Made by a program: the position numbers and the translations under genes
The notes under the pieces: model-generated
The model's input: only the letters and a program-made list of their open reading frames with translations
What the model was told of the DNA's origin: nothing
The model's database searches: none
Assembly: GCA_029207755.1 (NCBI GenBank)
Contig: JARCOQ010000002.1
Coordinates: forward strand, 112,889,745-112,953,744
Source: Chamaea fasciata
Lineage: Eukaryota > Chordata > Aves > Passeriformes > Sylviidae
DNA: 64,000 nucleotides
Reading direction: 5' to 3'
Part shown: positions 47,176 to 61,199 of the stretch, one piece after another
How positions within the stretch are numbered: position 1 is the stretch's first letter
Layout: the number at the start of each line of letters is the position of its first letter

Positions 47176-50100
47176 CTTGGGTTCTTGGCCCTGCAGGGGC
47201 TGCAGCCATCTGTCACCAGAGAGTGATCTAACCCAGCCTGGCAAACTGGCCCAAGGGAAGCCAATCTAATGATGAGCTTCCTCTCGTTTTTTGCATTTCT
47301 CAGCTGCCCAGCATGCCCTGCCACAGCCGCAAGGAATGATTACGGCCCTTGCTGTTGGACTGAATCATGGATATGGCATGTCAGCAAATCCCAGGATTCC
47401 CCCCCACCCCAATTCCCTTTGTGCAGGTGTCACTTTTGAGGCTTGTTCCCCTGAAATAACTTTTAGTTGCATTCTATAATTTTTTCCCGGAAAAATTTTT
47501 TTTGTTTTTCAAAGCACTTAAGCAAGACACAGATCCCCACAACTTTATTGGAATCACAGCCTGGATGTTTCCCCACAGATCAGGTTAGTTTGACATCCAC
47601 ATTTTTCAGAAGACAGAAAAGATTTATTTTGGTCATCTTTTTGCATTGGAGCAGGTACAGCTGGATTATAAAGCTGTGCACAGGAAATATTATTCTTATA
47701 ACTATTATTATTATTAATAAAAATCATTATCATATATAATATAATGCTATTCAGCTCTCAACTTTCACTCCTCATGGGGCAACATGTGGGCCCTGCTAGA
47801 ACAATAATTCATCACCCCTAGGAAGGGCAAATGTTCAAGGAACTGGTCTGCCAGTGAAAAAGATGATCCAAACCTCAGCTTCCATATTTTTTTAATAGAC
47901 AGAAAACAAGACTTTTGCATCATTTTCCTTACAAAATCTTTTGGGAATGCTAAATTTTTTTCACTTTTATTGGAACATTAAAATGACATGCTTCAGAATC
48001 TGGAACTTTTTTTCCATGCTCTTTGAGGAATGTTGACATATCAGCTTTTAGTCTCCACACAAAATTAACAGATGATGAAATGTAATAATTTCTCATAATC
48101 TGAAAATTCAGTATTTTGTTTATCATCAGAAGTGGGATTTTTGGATAGATTTCTCTTTTTTTTTTCAGTTTAAATATGTCTATAGGAATTGTGTGATGCA
48201 TCAGGAGCCCATTCCAACTGTTGCACATCCTAATAATTGGCATGGTGCACATAATCGTTCACAACCTGAATTAGACACAAAATATTTCCCACATGAAATG
48301 TAATTACCATGACTCAATAATCACTGTGAAAATAACTGTTTTCCCTTTCTATATAAAGAACTTTTCTTTGGAGATGAGAATAATAATCAGCATTTGCCGG
48401 GTGGGACAATCCCCATATTCTGGAATTGAAATTTTCAGCAGTTATCATCAACTCAGGTGTTTAAATGTGTATTGCATTGGTGCTTTGGGGAACAGCAGAA
48501 TTTGGGATAATGCTTTCACCAGAGTGGCATTCTGTCATGAAAGACCTTTAAATAAGCTTTTTGAGCCCAAAGAAAGGGCACAGCTGAGTCTCTGAAAAGT
48601 CTCCCATTGGGGTGAAGAGGCTTTGGGCCATTGGCTTTCAGAGCCACAGTCCTGCAATGGAACTTCTCAGGGGTGTAGGAGCTAAAAAATTATCTACTTT
48701 TAGATTGTAGGGCCAGCTTTTCATCCAGGTTTTAGTTAAGATCACATTTTCCAACAAGTGCTTGGAGTGTTCCTATGAAATCATGGAGAGAAATCATGGG
48801 GGTTTACATCCCCAGTGTTGGTGCCTGCATTTAAATTTAAATTAAGAGCATGGGAGGAGAGGAATACAAAAGTCTGTTAAAGGCATTAAGAAACCTTCTC
48901 CAATAGCAAAATGTTGCATGTAATCTCAGATAAATATGTATACAAATTTCTGATTTTCTGAATCTTTGCCAGAAACATCTGAGTTTTCAGTGAACCCATT
49001 AAATAAAAGAGTTCTAAACATATGCATTTTGTATGTACATAAGTTCATATATAAAATGAGAGGGAAATGGGATTTCTCTCTGAGAAAAAAAAAAGTTTAC
49101 TTTTCAAATGTTGTTGATTATTTCTTCTTACTGATAATACCTAAAAATATTTCTAATAGTAATGAGGATATTGGCTTTATCTAATAACCAAGATTTCTGC
49201 ATAAAGATGAGTCAAACTATTTTACATTTCACATTGGCTAAAGATGACATATAGCAGAGTATTCATTTCTATCAGGAATGTCTGGACTAAACTGAACATG
49301 TAGTTACGCTGAAATAAAAAACTCCCACCTTTTGCCCAGAGCCAGGGTATTATTTGCAGTTTTTTTTGTTCTCTACTATGTTACCATGGCCTTATCTCAG
49401 GGCTTTTTAAATGGAGTTCCACTGCTTATAGGAGGTAATAAAAGAAAGTACAAAGCATGAAGACCAGTGTCATATCAATCAGTGCAATTAACATGCAAGA
49501 AAGAAAACACGAATATGCTTTATTCTGCATTTAAATGAGGCACACACTCCAAGGAGACAGAGACTGGCTTCTTCCAGCTACTAACAACCATAGAAAATAG
49601 GATGTGGTGGAAGAAAATAAATGAGTATTACTATTAGATCCTTGCCTGTTAGAACTTGGACATGGATAAAAAAGTAAGAGCAAGTTCTCACCACCCGTTT
49701 TGTCTGGCATTGTTCAACACCTGGTTGCCTTCTTACTTCTGTAATCCAAATAAATCACAAATATAAAATTTTATGTCCATTTTGCAGAAAGAATGCTTAA
49801 ATTATATCTTTTTCATATGCACCTCTTTAGGTCCTCTATGAATTCTCAGTTGGGTTTTGAACATGTAACATTGTCCTTGGAGGAAAGAGTGGCAGGAAAA
49901 GGATATTTCTCTTTATTTGGCTTCAGCAGAATCTGGGTTTTAGGAATATTCTATGTACCTATAATTTCAGAGAAGAATCCAAAGGTATATTCGAGTTCAG
50001 AGAAAGACCCTTCTTCACCAGTTTTAGACATTTTCCATGCCAGTTTATTTTCTGGGTTTTGCTGCATTTTGTCCCTTTTTATTTTGCTAGTGCCCTTTCC

Positions 50101-51825
50101 ATGATCCACCTGCTGTGAGACCTTCTGCTTCCCAGACCTCTTTATCCAGGCTGGATGTTTTTTCCCTTTCCCACATCTCTGGAATGGGAGCACAGAGGAG
50201 TATCAGTGACACGAACTCTGGAGTCTCCATCTGCCCTTGCTGATACCTATGGAGGCGCAGCCACAGGAATTGCTCTGTTTGCCCCAGAATTGCAGAACAC
50301 TCAGGATATTTTGAGTGCTGGAGTTAGCTTGTCACCAACTTCTGTTGACCACAGATATCTCTGTTTTGATTGGAGTACAGAATAACAATTTCAGTGATAA
50401 AAGTATGATTGTAAACTGCAATCCAGAAGTAATTACATTGCAAAATACTCTCCATTTCTCAGTGAGTTTTCATATTTGCAGAGAAATTATTGATATGTTT
50501 CAGCCACATAAAACCATATTTTTGTCTCCTTGTGGCACTTCTGCTGTGCATTTTTTGGCACCTTGGTAAAGACACGTGCACAGCATACAGAAAGACTTAA
50601 AAAAACCCCAAAACAGCAAAACTTTTCAGGATATTTTCTTGATTTCTTGTTGCACAATCACAAATATTCTGTCTTGGAGCTACCTGCTACTTCAAAGCTT
50701 ATCAAGAGAGTATGTGAGAGGAAAGTATTATCTTGTATAAATAAGATAGACACGAATGAGAGAGGGAGAGAAATGTGAGTTCAACCAAACCTTATGTTCT
50801 TCCATTTTATTTTCTTTGTTCCTGCATTCTTGTCTTCTTGCTGATGTCTTGCTGTCCTAATTGTCTTTGGTTCTCAGAGTAACCATCATTTTAGGCCATC
50901 CAGTCATATTAAATAAATAAGGATGTCAAGCAAAGCAGAATTAAAGAAACTAGGCAGGAGAGAGATTAGAAAAAGGAAATGGTTCCTATCAATAAATCTG
51001 TCGTGTAAAACATTGACAATTAATTTGTACCTGGATACCTAAGATGCTTTTTTTAGACTATAAATGGACATATTCATGCATCCTGCTTAGGTCTGATTTT
51101 TTTTTTTTTTAATGACATACTTTAATAATTGGAGCCAAAAGCAGTGATTTTTGCTATAGGTGCAAATTACAGCAAATTTAATTTCTTCAGAGTCAAGTGA
51201 TATCACTGGGGTGTAACAGTGCCAGAATTATGGAAAACTGAGAGCAGCTAAATAACAGAAACACCAAACGTGTTCTCGTTCAGGCTTGTCTGAAGAGGGT
51301 TCACAATATCCAGAGATGTTAATAGCTATTCACAGCTTGGTTGTCACTATTATTTGTTTCTCTTTCACTTGTGAATGCATATGGTTTCAGAATGTCAAGC
51401 TTGCTCCTAAATGCCTCCCAGATATGATGGCATTTTAGGAAAAATGAAGCTTATTGCTGAGGAGGGGAAGATTTCCCTTAGATCTGGTACCAGTAAAGAT
51501 GGCTAAGATTAAGGCAAAGAAAACCATGGTAATTACCTATTTATTCCCTCTTTTCCTGTTCAGATTTTATTTGAATTTCTGTCCATTTAGTTTAAGTATT
51601 CAAGATGGCTTCATGTCTATGTGCCTGTTAGAAATGCTAATGTTCATAACAGCTTTGAACTTTGAACCAGAGGTTTTATCGTCTGGACAAAGTGCATTTA
51701 TTTTTAAATGGGTAATATTTTAGATAGAGATCACTCTATCTCTCTATTAGTTTGGAAATTAGGTTAGAGATGCCAAGTATTTCCCTCCTACTCATGTCTC
51801 ACAGTTTCGTAAATTACATTTAAGG
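47176..51825. other. AT-rich repeat-poor non-coding DNA
   Basis: (TTA)n-like sequence lies near 47703-47717, poly-T near 48152-48163 and 51099-51110. Frames up to 103 codons (49793-50104) have no domain. Nothing else recognised. Confidence 0.5.
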
Positions 51826-51990
51826 GCTCGTCCAGAATCCAATCCAATTCAACCCCCTGTTCAGAAAAGATCTAATTTAGATCAGGTTTCTCAGGGCCAC
51901 GACTGGTCAAATCCAGAACACTTCTGAAGACAGAGGTCCCACAGCTTCTCTGGGCCTCTCTTCCAGTATTTCACCATCCTCATGAAAAAA
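51826..51990 (-). mobile_element. Old, degraded CR1 fragment
   Basis: The plus strand keeps the CR1 antisense order: AATCCAATTCAACCCCCTGT, a GATCAGGTTTCTCAGGGCCA block, a CTTCTGAAGACAGAGGTCCC block, ACAGCTTCTCTGGGCCTCTC, TTCCAGTATTTCACCATCCT and CATGAAAAAA. Many positions differ, so it looks older than the copies in the first 28 kb. It is the only CR1 recognised after 28100. Confidence 0.6.
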
Positions 51991-54900
51991 AACAACAACA
52001 GCAGAAAAATGGTCGTAGCACAGCTCTAAAAACATAGAGCTCCTGTGTCTGTATTCTCTGATCATACATGTCTGTTTCTGCCCTCTTTCCTAATGCTTTG
52101 GGAACCTCTCTTGACTTTTGTTGATCTGGCAAGCTACAAGGTCATCTGAAAAGCGAAAAAAAAATTAGAATAAGTTGCGTTATATTTTCTTAATGTCCAG
52201 GAGCAAAATCTGTTGCCACACAGCAACACTCTGTGTGGGTGGACTAAAGCTCAGTACCTGCTGGGAAAATTTCCATTAAATCCTCCAAGCATATAAAAAT
52301 TTGCTTCTTTATTGCCATAAACAAATAACATCTCCTGAACAGCAACACCAATATCAGGACTTCGCGTTTAAGTGCAAAGAGGGGAAGCAAAACTTTACTG
52401 CAGTTCAGCTTTGAAGAGCCTGATGGCAATCCATGCTTTTCATCTTTCAAGGGAATTGCCTCTGACTCCCACTTCTCTCCTTTTTTTTTTTTTCTACTCA
52501 GCCAGAGGTGTAGGTGAGTGGTTCAGAGTTTTGCTGACACACCAACACCTATAAAATAATATGTTGTACTGATGCATGAAAAGCACTCAGCATTAAGTTC
52601 TTGAAATAATCAATTATTTAGCAGCTCATCACATTTGCTGTCCATTGAAGGATCTTTAGAGCAATAATAAGGTCACTGCAATCAGATTCTCTGCTTTTGG
52701 CATTTCATCTGCAAAGCCTGCACGTATCCACCAAAAAAAAATCCTCAAAAAAAACCCCTTGGCTGCAGTTTGGAATCTGTTCTAGGCTCAGCAGGAGATG
52801 ATTGCTTTTTAATTCTCCCTATCTGGATATCTGCTTGTGCAGTGAAGTCCTCTGGCAGAGCGATCTCTGGTCATTAGAAACAGTGGCTGTTTATTGGCTT
52901 CACTGGCCTTGAGTCAGGCCTGGGGAATGGTGTTGGAAAGCTTCTTGGAAAACTGCATCCAAGGAGCTTCGGGAAGCAGCCTTTCTGAGTTGAAAAAAAA
53001 CCTTTTAAGCATTTTATGGCATTTCTCTCCTAGAGGAAGAGATGCTACTGGAAGAACAGCAGGCAGTAAATGAATCTGAGATATTGGCATTTACAAATTA
53101 TTGGTGTTTCCTCAATTTTTTTTGTTTGTCTTTTTTCATCTTTCCTTTAAAAGCACAAAGGAATAATCTTCAAGGATCTGTGATTCACAACCATTGTTTT
53201 TTTTTGCCAGACTTCTCAAGCAGACTACATCCAGTGTTAGCGACACTGTGAGATTGAAGGATTATCCTTAGAAAATTATAAATAAGAACAAAAATAGGAA
53301 TTATTTCATATTGATCATTAGATGAAGGGTGTGAGAATCAGTGAAATTTGGGGAAGGGTTGTGGAATGACAACGGCATTTGCTGTTGGCTGTAACTTTGT
53401 GCTGCTCTGTGCAGGTGCTGACAGTGCCCACAGCTGTGGGAGTGACTGTCCTTCTTTATGGTCACAGCCAACTTCTGCAGCCCTTCCTTCATGTGTTAGT
53501 GGCCCAAATTCCTAAACATATCCTAATGAGATAAAAAATGAGCTTTTATGTTCTTTTTTTCTTCTTCCCGTGTGTCCTCTGAGATTTATGAGGGGGTTTG
53601 AAACCCAGCTTGCTCTAAGCCAAGATCTTTTCTCAATTCAAGTTGAAATGCTTGATGTAGCTTCAGCTACTTCCATGTAGCTGATGATGGCAGCAGGAGA
53701 ACTAACAACAGAATGAAGTGGGATAAGGCAATACACAGTTGTTAAACTGAGAAGAAAGAAGAAAAAACAGGCATTGTTTGAGTTACTGTTCCTTTTTAAT
53801 GTGCACGTATTAGATAGATACTCTAGATGAAAACATGTGAAAATTTTCAAAAAAATCCAACTCATGCAGAATAAGCAAAGCCCAGGTTAAACTCTGTTAA
53901 GGTTATAAATGCAAGCAGAAACAGATGTATTAACTCGTAGCCAGGCAGGCTGCTGGGTTGACAAAAAGTGTGATGTGTGGCTGTGGAGAGAATCCTGCAC
54001 TGAATGTCTGCAGAGCAATATTTATTGGTGCTACATTGCATTTGTGGATGCAATACTACAGCCTAAACACAGTTTAAAAATTTAAAATTGCAGGGCTAGA
54101 AGTCATTAAAGACAGGTAGGATGTTTGAAATACAATTTGTTCTTAGTGATGCCTTGCTATTAACTCGTCCTTCATGTTCATACCGTATTAAAAGTAAGAG
54201 GTTGGATTGAGGTTCATCACCACAGAACCCACAAAAACTGGTGAAGTTACCATGGGATTATTTTGGCCCTGAATCATTCAAAAGCTACAAGGGATGTGGT
54301 AAATGTCAGCTCAAGTTTAAGGGCGACAATTCTAGAACCAAAGCAAAACCATTTAAGCTGATCTGGGGCAAAGAGTGACCTTGTTGATAAATAAATCTAA
54401 GGTAGAAGTAATCTGAATATTCTATAGATGTGATAAATGCAATTTCTTGTTGTACATAATGAGCTGAGATGGCCCAGGATCCTGCAAGGTCAGATCAGCA
54501 GTGAGTTTCAGATCTGCCTCCTCCTTAGCCTTTGTAGAAAGCAAAACCTCTTATCTGCAGTATTAAGAGTAGAAAAAAAAGCCCTAAACTGTAAGTTTGT
54601 GCAGGGTAAATGCAGGCATAGGGCTTCCTTTGTCCTTAATGTGTCTGATAGAAAATTTAGGCCTCATTCTCATGTTAGACTGTGGTTTCATACTTTGCAC
54701 TGGGAATATAAAAGAAAATTATAGAACCCAGCAGGAATGCTCATTTATGGGGGGAAAGAATAAAAGCAATAATTAGAACAGGAATGAAATTCTTGTTCTG
54801 CTGCAGACCATGATGGTTTTCCTGTTGATTCTAGTGTGACAAAATTCCAATCAGAATCACAAATGGGTCCATAAAAAGTTTTTTTTAACAAGGCAATAGT

Positions 54901-57900
54901 CTTTCTTCTTCTTTCTTTCAATATTTCCTTACTCTCAGGCTGATATGCAGTTATGAAATCTTCTATCCCATTAAGCAAATCAGGTAAACATGGGTCTGCC
55001 TAAATGCGCATATGAACAAAATGATTTTTCCATGTTTTTAAGCTGTTTCCTCAGATATCAACATTAATCTTTAAGCTAAGGAGAGAGTAAATGGGAAGTG
55101 CTGGTGCATGTGGTTAAATATTTATTAAAGTAGATGTGGAACTAAATGAGGAAAGGTAAAGAAAATATGAAGACCTAGAGGGGCAATGGTGTTTACATTT
55201 ATCTAAATCTGAAGAATTTCAGCAAGAAGAAGCTGCCTCATATTTTTCTTCCTTGATTGGTCTAGCTGTTTAAGTGTAACTGTTACAGTAAATTGGAAGA
55301 TCTTGCCTCTCCCCTGAGGTTTGAGTGGGAGATGAAATTACCACAATATAAAAAAGAGTGTATTCTACTTCCACAATAAAAAAATTCTGACCAACAACCC
55401 CCCCAAAATCCTCCACGCTGTGCCACAAAGCGCTTATCAGTTTTTAAGTTCTTATACAAAGGACACAAACCCTCCTGGCTTCTGGCAAGGCTTGTGTTTC
55501 TAATCTGTGCTGATGAAAATCCCAACCTGCTGTGGATTTGTCTCTCACCAACATCCCTCTTAGTGCAGAAATCACTTGTACTTAACCTGTGTGTTTTTAA
55601 CTTCTTATTGTGGCTTTTCTGTCTACAAGAAGCAGGGTCCTACTCCTCAGGCATCACATGTTCTTAGCTTTTTTTGGTCAAACTGAGGTAAGTTCTGAGG
55701 TTTTCAGCTCCTTGGCTTTGGGGTGAAGTCTTTAGGGGGGCACAGCAAATCAGCATGACTGATTGTGTCAGTGATGCCACCCTTTTTTCAATATTCCCTC
55801 TGTGAAAACATGATTTGCAGCAGCTTCAGTGACTTCATACTCGGGCAATTTGATGAGTCCAAGGTTCAGGTACTGTCTCATGAAAGGACAATTATTACAT
55901 GACTGTATGGGAATGTCTCCTTGATTTTTCTTTTTTAAAGGTGGAGAGAGGCTGGGGAGGTCTCTCTGGGAGCTGCATCATCTCAGGGCACATAAATTTT
56001 ACTGCTTGGGCTCCTGTTGTCATGCAGCTGGAGAGTCCTACTGGATGTGCAAAAGTATAAATTCCTTTATTGAATATTTGGAATCCTTATCTGCATTTAT
56101 TATGTCCTTCTGTGCTACAGATGGTGGTAATAAAATGTTGGCGAAAGCAAACAGAACTGTCCCTGTTGCCTTTTGAAAGATGCCCATTTTTGTGAGGTTT
56201 GATCAGTGTGAGACATTCAATGGGAAATATATGGCAGTCATCAACAAATGAGGAAGAAATGTGGATTTTTTTATTTTTCACCTACTTCCCATTTAGGAAG
56301 AGAAACTCAAGTGGTTTCTCCATAAATGACCATTGTCTGAAATAGATGCAAATAGCTCTCAAGCTCCCTCCAAGAACTCTCTTTGTCTTTTATTCTTTTG
56401 GAGATTGTTCTCGAACTGATTTCTTTGCTTGAGCAAACCCAAATATGCAAAGACAGGGAAAAAAAAAAAGAAAAAAGAAAAAAAAAGTTATTTTATTTCC
56501 ATGGCAACATCAATTCCCATTCTGCAGGTAAAGCAGCTGCCAGTTAGTCCACTCACTGAACGAAAGCTCCTGAAGGCTCTTCATACTGTAACATTTGGCC
56601 AAAAATAACTTGGCGTGCCACAATTTTCCCACAAACCCAGAGAGAGAGGGAGATTAAACTGACTGGCAAGCAGACTGTCAACTCATTTAGTGTCTTTGTG
56701 CTAGGAGGAAGAAAACAGTCTCTAAACATTTGAGGGGAAAAGAGGGAATGTTTATGGTTGGCACATTATTTTCATGACCTAAAATGTAAAATATTTATGC
56801 CGTTGAAAGGAATATGAAATATCTTCTGTGTCTTTCACCCCAAGGGCACCAGGTAATTTGTTTTCCAGCAGAAAACTGTTATAATTACATACATTCTGAT
56901 TTAGAATTAATTAGCATTTTTTGAAGTTACAGTGACAAAACTAGGCAGCTCCTTCAAATTAATTCTAATGGAAGTAAATCAGTTTCTCTTAGACTTTGTG
57001 GTGGTGTTTGCTGAGGAAGAATGAAATTATTACTTTCATAACCATTTTATGAGGATGTTCTGTCAGTAATTAGATATTACCACCTGATACTAAAATTGGT
57101 ATCACTGTTACCTGTCTTTAGGAGATCTTAATGTGGAGCAGGTGTTGCTTGAGCTCTTCATAGCAGAATTTGATAGGAGGCAGTGAGAAAAAAAGTAAGG
57201 CTTTTTTTGGCAAGTGCAGAGGAAGTGTTTAGACCTGTAATTACAACTGATTAACTTAATTAAAAACTGAGACAGACAATCCTGAGTTGATTTTTTAGAA
57301 ACCTGTGCAAATAGGCCGTCAGGAAGGAGAGTTGGTGTGATGGTTTTTTTAATGGTTGTCTTGGGAAAGTGAAAATCAGCTCAGGCTGGAGGGAAAAAAA
57401 TGTGCATTTTACCACTTAAACTGGGTAGAAATTAAAGGATTCCTGAAGGCCAGTGGTTGCAATCAGTATAACTTAAATTAAGAAAGGAAGTAATTTAAAT
57501 TAATGATAGTTTTTTGGGTTTTTTTGAGAGAGAGATTCTGCCTTTGTTCATTATCAAAGCTCTACAGACCAGCCCAGTGGAGTTTACTTGGTGGGTTCTT
57601 TCTTCATGAAGCAGCTGACCTGCCAGGTGAGTTAGATTTGGGTATAAGTTAGATTTAGGCCCACAGAACAAACTAATTTAGGGTTATGTGGCAATTGGGG
57701 GTTTAAAACCTCTCTGCTGATTTTGACAGATTTATGCAGCATTCTTCTTTTCAGTTCTAATCACCACAAGTATGCTCAGGTAGGTAAGAGGCCACATTCA
57801 CAGACTGAAATGTTCCAAAGCCTCAGAATAAAAGATTGCTTACACACTGGTATAAAATAAAGTAGCTCCCTCCCATTTTGTTTTTCTTTTTTGTGTTGAT

Positions 57901-59331
57901 CACCACTGATGGATGATATTAAAATATCGTAGAGTGCATTTAAACCACTGGGAATGACTTTTAGTCCAGTAATGTATTCACTGTGTGGTTTTCACCTTAG
58001 CTTTTGGATTTCTCAGTAATTTTTTGATGATGTTGGACATTTTGATAAATTAATTTTTCATTTGTAAGAATGATTAATTCATTTTTGGCTAATTTTCGGG
58101 TTTTTAAAAATATAATCTATAACATAGCAAATAGTAAGGTGCCCACTCTGATGATCTGAAGATGCAAATATTGCCACCCAAACACCATCGCATCCCCTGG
58201 GGAATCCTCTGCATTGGCATCATCTTCCAGTGAGTGTATTCATTTAGGAATTCTGCCTTCAAAACTCTTATCACACACGCCTTGGGAATGCATCCAGCAG
58301 TACTACTGTGGCTGATTTTGTTTTTAGAGCTAAGATATGTGATGATTGTATGTTTGGAAGTGATCATTATGTATTTTACTTGTGGCTTGTGTTCCAGGGA
58401 GTGTGTTATGGATCTTTTACCATGAGGGGACTCACGGGTGTGCCTTCAGATATTAAAATGCATTAAAAAAAAACAAACACAAAAAAAGAAAGAAAGGAAA
58501 GGAGCTCTCTGGTATCAGTCCTTCCAGTGGGTAATCCACATTGGGATAGTCCCAGAATGCTCTTCCCATTAGGCAAGGGTGATCACCTTTTACCACACCC
58601 ACGAACATGGCATGTGAGAATGACGTGCAAAGAATGCGTAAACATTCCCAGGGAATCCTGGCTGCTGGCAGTCCTCCTCTCCACGACCTGTAACTCACCA
58701 CTCTCCTGTCATTTAAAGGAACATCAGGTAGTTCCCATCTTGTTCACACCGTTAGGTGCTGCCATCAACCATTAGAACACACATCAGTGCAACCTGGATG
58801 ATTTTAATGGGATCTGTAAATACAGGAGCAGTTCAGAGAAGGCAGCTCACATTTTTGGTAATGCACCATTAAAAGGCAGAAAGAACAATAATAGGGAAAA
58901 CAGCGGGGCCATTCATTCACCTCATTTTCATTAGGAAGCACAATGTGCTGCATCTCTGGTCATTCTGAGGAAAAACAACCATGCCAAGGAAAGTGTTGGT
59001 GTCTCACTCGTTAAGCAGAAGCAAATTTAATTCTGCAGAGCGCTCAGAAAGTTGCAGCCTCTCATTCTGGTTTCTGCAAAACCAAAACCTGGTTATTGTT
59101 CTGACCCATTTCTTTCCTATTTCCTGTAGAAATTTTTCTGTAGAAATTTGTACATCCTACCAGTACTATTTGAGGGACCTCACTGTATTTTTTGTATTAG
59201 GTACTTGATTTATCCTCCCAGTTCTGAGACGTAGAGAGGTGTGAGCCATGAACTCTGATGGAAATTACTGATTTTCTTCTTAAATGTTCAAGCAATTCCA
59301 AAAGGTAGTCAACTGCAGACATTAAAATGCA
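51991..59331. other. AT-rich repeat-poor non-coding DNA (7.3 kb)
   Basis: A/T runs lie near 52481-52493, 56460-56487 (A-rich) and 58467-58500 (A-rich). The part 56490-56960 is evenly mixed and free of simple repeats, so it is a candidate for conservation tests. Frames up to 95 codons show no domain. Confidence 0.5.
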
Positions 59332-59382
59332 ATTAAAAAAAAAAAAAAAAGAAAAAAAAAAAAAAAGAAAAAAGAAAAAAGA
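59332..59382. repeat. A-rich tract with GA interruptions
   Basis: About 50 bases of A runs separated by single G residues. It follows ACATTAAAATGCAATTAAAA. A similar layout (ATTAAAATGCATTAAAA, A-rich tract, then TCTCTGGTAYCAGT) occurs at 58450-58522. Confidence 0.9.
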
Positions 59383-61199
59383 AGATGTCTCTGGTACCAG
59401 TTACCAGTAACAGGAATTAAATGAGTGGAAAGCCTGTAGGAAGGAGTTCACATCTGGAATACTCAGAAGTGGGGCACCTTATGGGATTTAGCCCCTCTAA
59501 CACGTTCACCCCTTGGCTGATGCTGTGCTGGGGTCGAGTGAGGATCTTCTGCCTCTCTCTCTCACACACGAAGGCCAAATATAGATTGCCACTACTGCTG
59601 AGCAGTTTGCAATCTTCAGTGAGTGACTGACCCAGATTTTCTTGTGGATATTCCTGCATGGCATGGCTTAAAGGCTGTAACCTCATCCTCCCTCCCCAGG
59701 CCACTGATCCCATCCTCTCCGAGGCAGAATGTCGGTCTGAATTTCCTTAATCTCTGACCCACAACTTTGCAAAGCCATTTTTATCTCCTTGTTTCTCTGC
59801 TGCTGTAGAGTTCTGTCTCCTCCAAATACAGGCAAGAAAATAAACATCCCAAGTCAATGTAATTTATAACTTGTAAATTGTTTTAATGGAATGTATGGAT
59901 TACGAGGCTTAATTACAACATTAATTGATGGGTGAAGGGGTACAATTTAACAATACATAAAAATATAATTTTATGCCTGGTAAAACATAAAGATAGATGT
60001 TAAACATAAGATAGAATGGGCATATATAGAGATATGAACTTGTTCCATAAAGAAGTGCCCCAGAAAATGAGCCATTTGCTTAAAAAATAAACCCAAGCAG
60101 TGCATTACAATGTTTGCCTTAATAAAATTTACCAGCAATTTTAAGTGCATAAGTCTTAGGAATCCCTGAGTGTTCAGTGTTCTATAGTCTATTCTCTACC
60201 AAGCCTCTCATTTCGTCTCAGAAAATATTGAATTTTGACTGGTATTTAAAGGTGATTTTTTTTTGTTTTTTTTTTAGGGATAGCCTAATTGTTGCTAAAC
60301 TACCAAGTCGCATTTTTCCCATGGGATATAATAAAATGACCATAGCAAAATCATGATAATAATCCATGTTCTGTAAAACAAGAGTACAGTTTATTTTAAA
60401 CATAGGAAGAGTGGTCATAGGGAAGATTAAATAAAATACATTGAACTACAGCATTCACTATTAACAGAAAGCAGCAGAATTTTTAAAAATTCTACTGAAA
60501 AAGTAATTGCAGTAATATATTGGATTTATAGGAAAAAACACTGATTGTGTAACTGATTTGATGTTATGTTTCTGTTCAATACACTTTCCAATATAGCCAT
60601 CCTTTTCCTTAACAGAATGAAATACGTTTTTCTTCGGAATCTATTTTTCCTTCCTTTTTTGACTGCAGAAAAAGTGAAAAGCTCACTTTCTTTTATAAAA
60701 TAAATATCCTGGTAATTTATGATTACCAAAACAATATTTCTTGGACCCAATTCCACCCATCTCCTGAGTGCTTGTTAACAGGACTGTGCTCACCACATTC
60801 ACCTGACGTGGACACACATCTCAAATTAAAATTTGTGTTGGCAGAGGTGAGAGTTTGATAACTTTTCCTCACTGTGAAGCAAAGGTGGAGTTGTAGACTA
60901 TGAAATGTATACCCTGAAGGTTTCAGTTCCCTGCACTCCCAGCAGAGAGGGCCTGGGGATGGATCTAAGGGAGTTTCCTTCCTGTGTGGTTGAACTGAGC
61001 CCATTTTGGTGTTGGCCCAGCCCATCCTGGCCTTTGACACATCCCTGGTGGAGCCTGAAGCAGAGAAGTGCAAGTTTGTGACGGGACAATCACAAGAATT
61101 CAAATGCAGCCTGCCAGACTTTCCTTTTTCCCCCGGTTTTGCAGAAGCATCATTTTAGGAGCACTTTGATAAGGAGTTGAACTGAAAATAAAACAAGTC
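59383..61199. other. AT-rich non-coding DNA
   Basis: No gene or repeat family recognised. The longest frame is 126 codons (60723-61103, minus) without a domain. Confidence 0.5.

Noticed and set aside
54745..54978. Minus-strand frame with a charged helical-looking segment, considered as a LINE ORF remnant
   Set aside because: No reverse-transcriptase or endonuclease motif and no CR1 3' end nearby.
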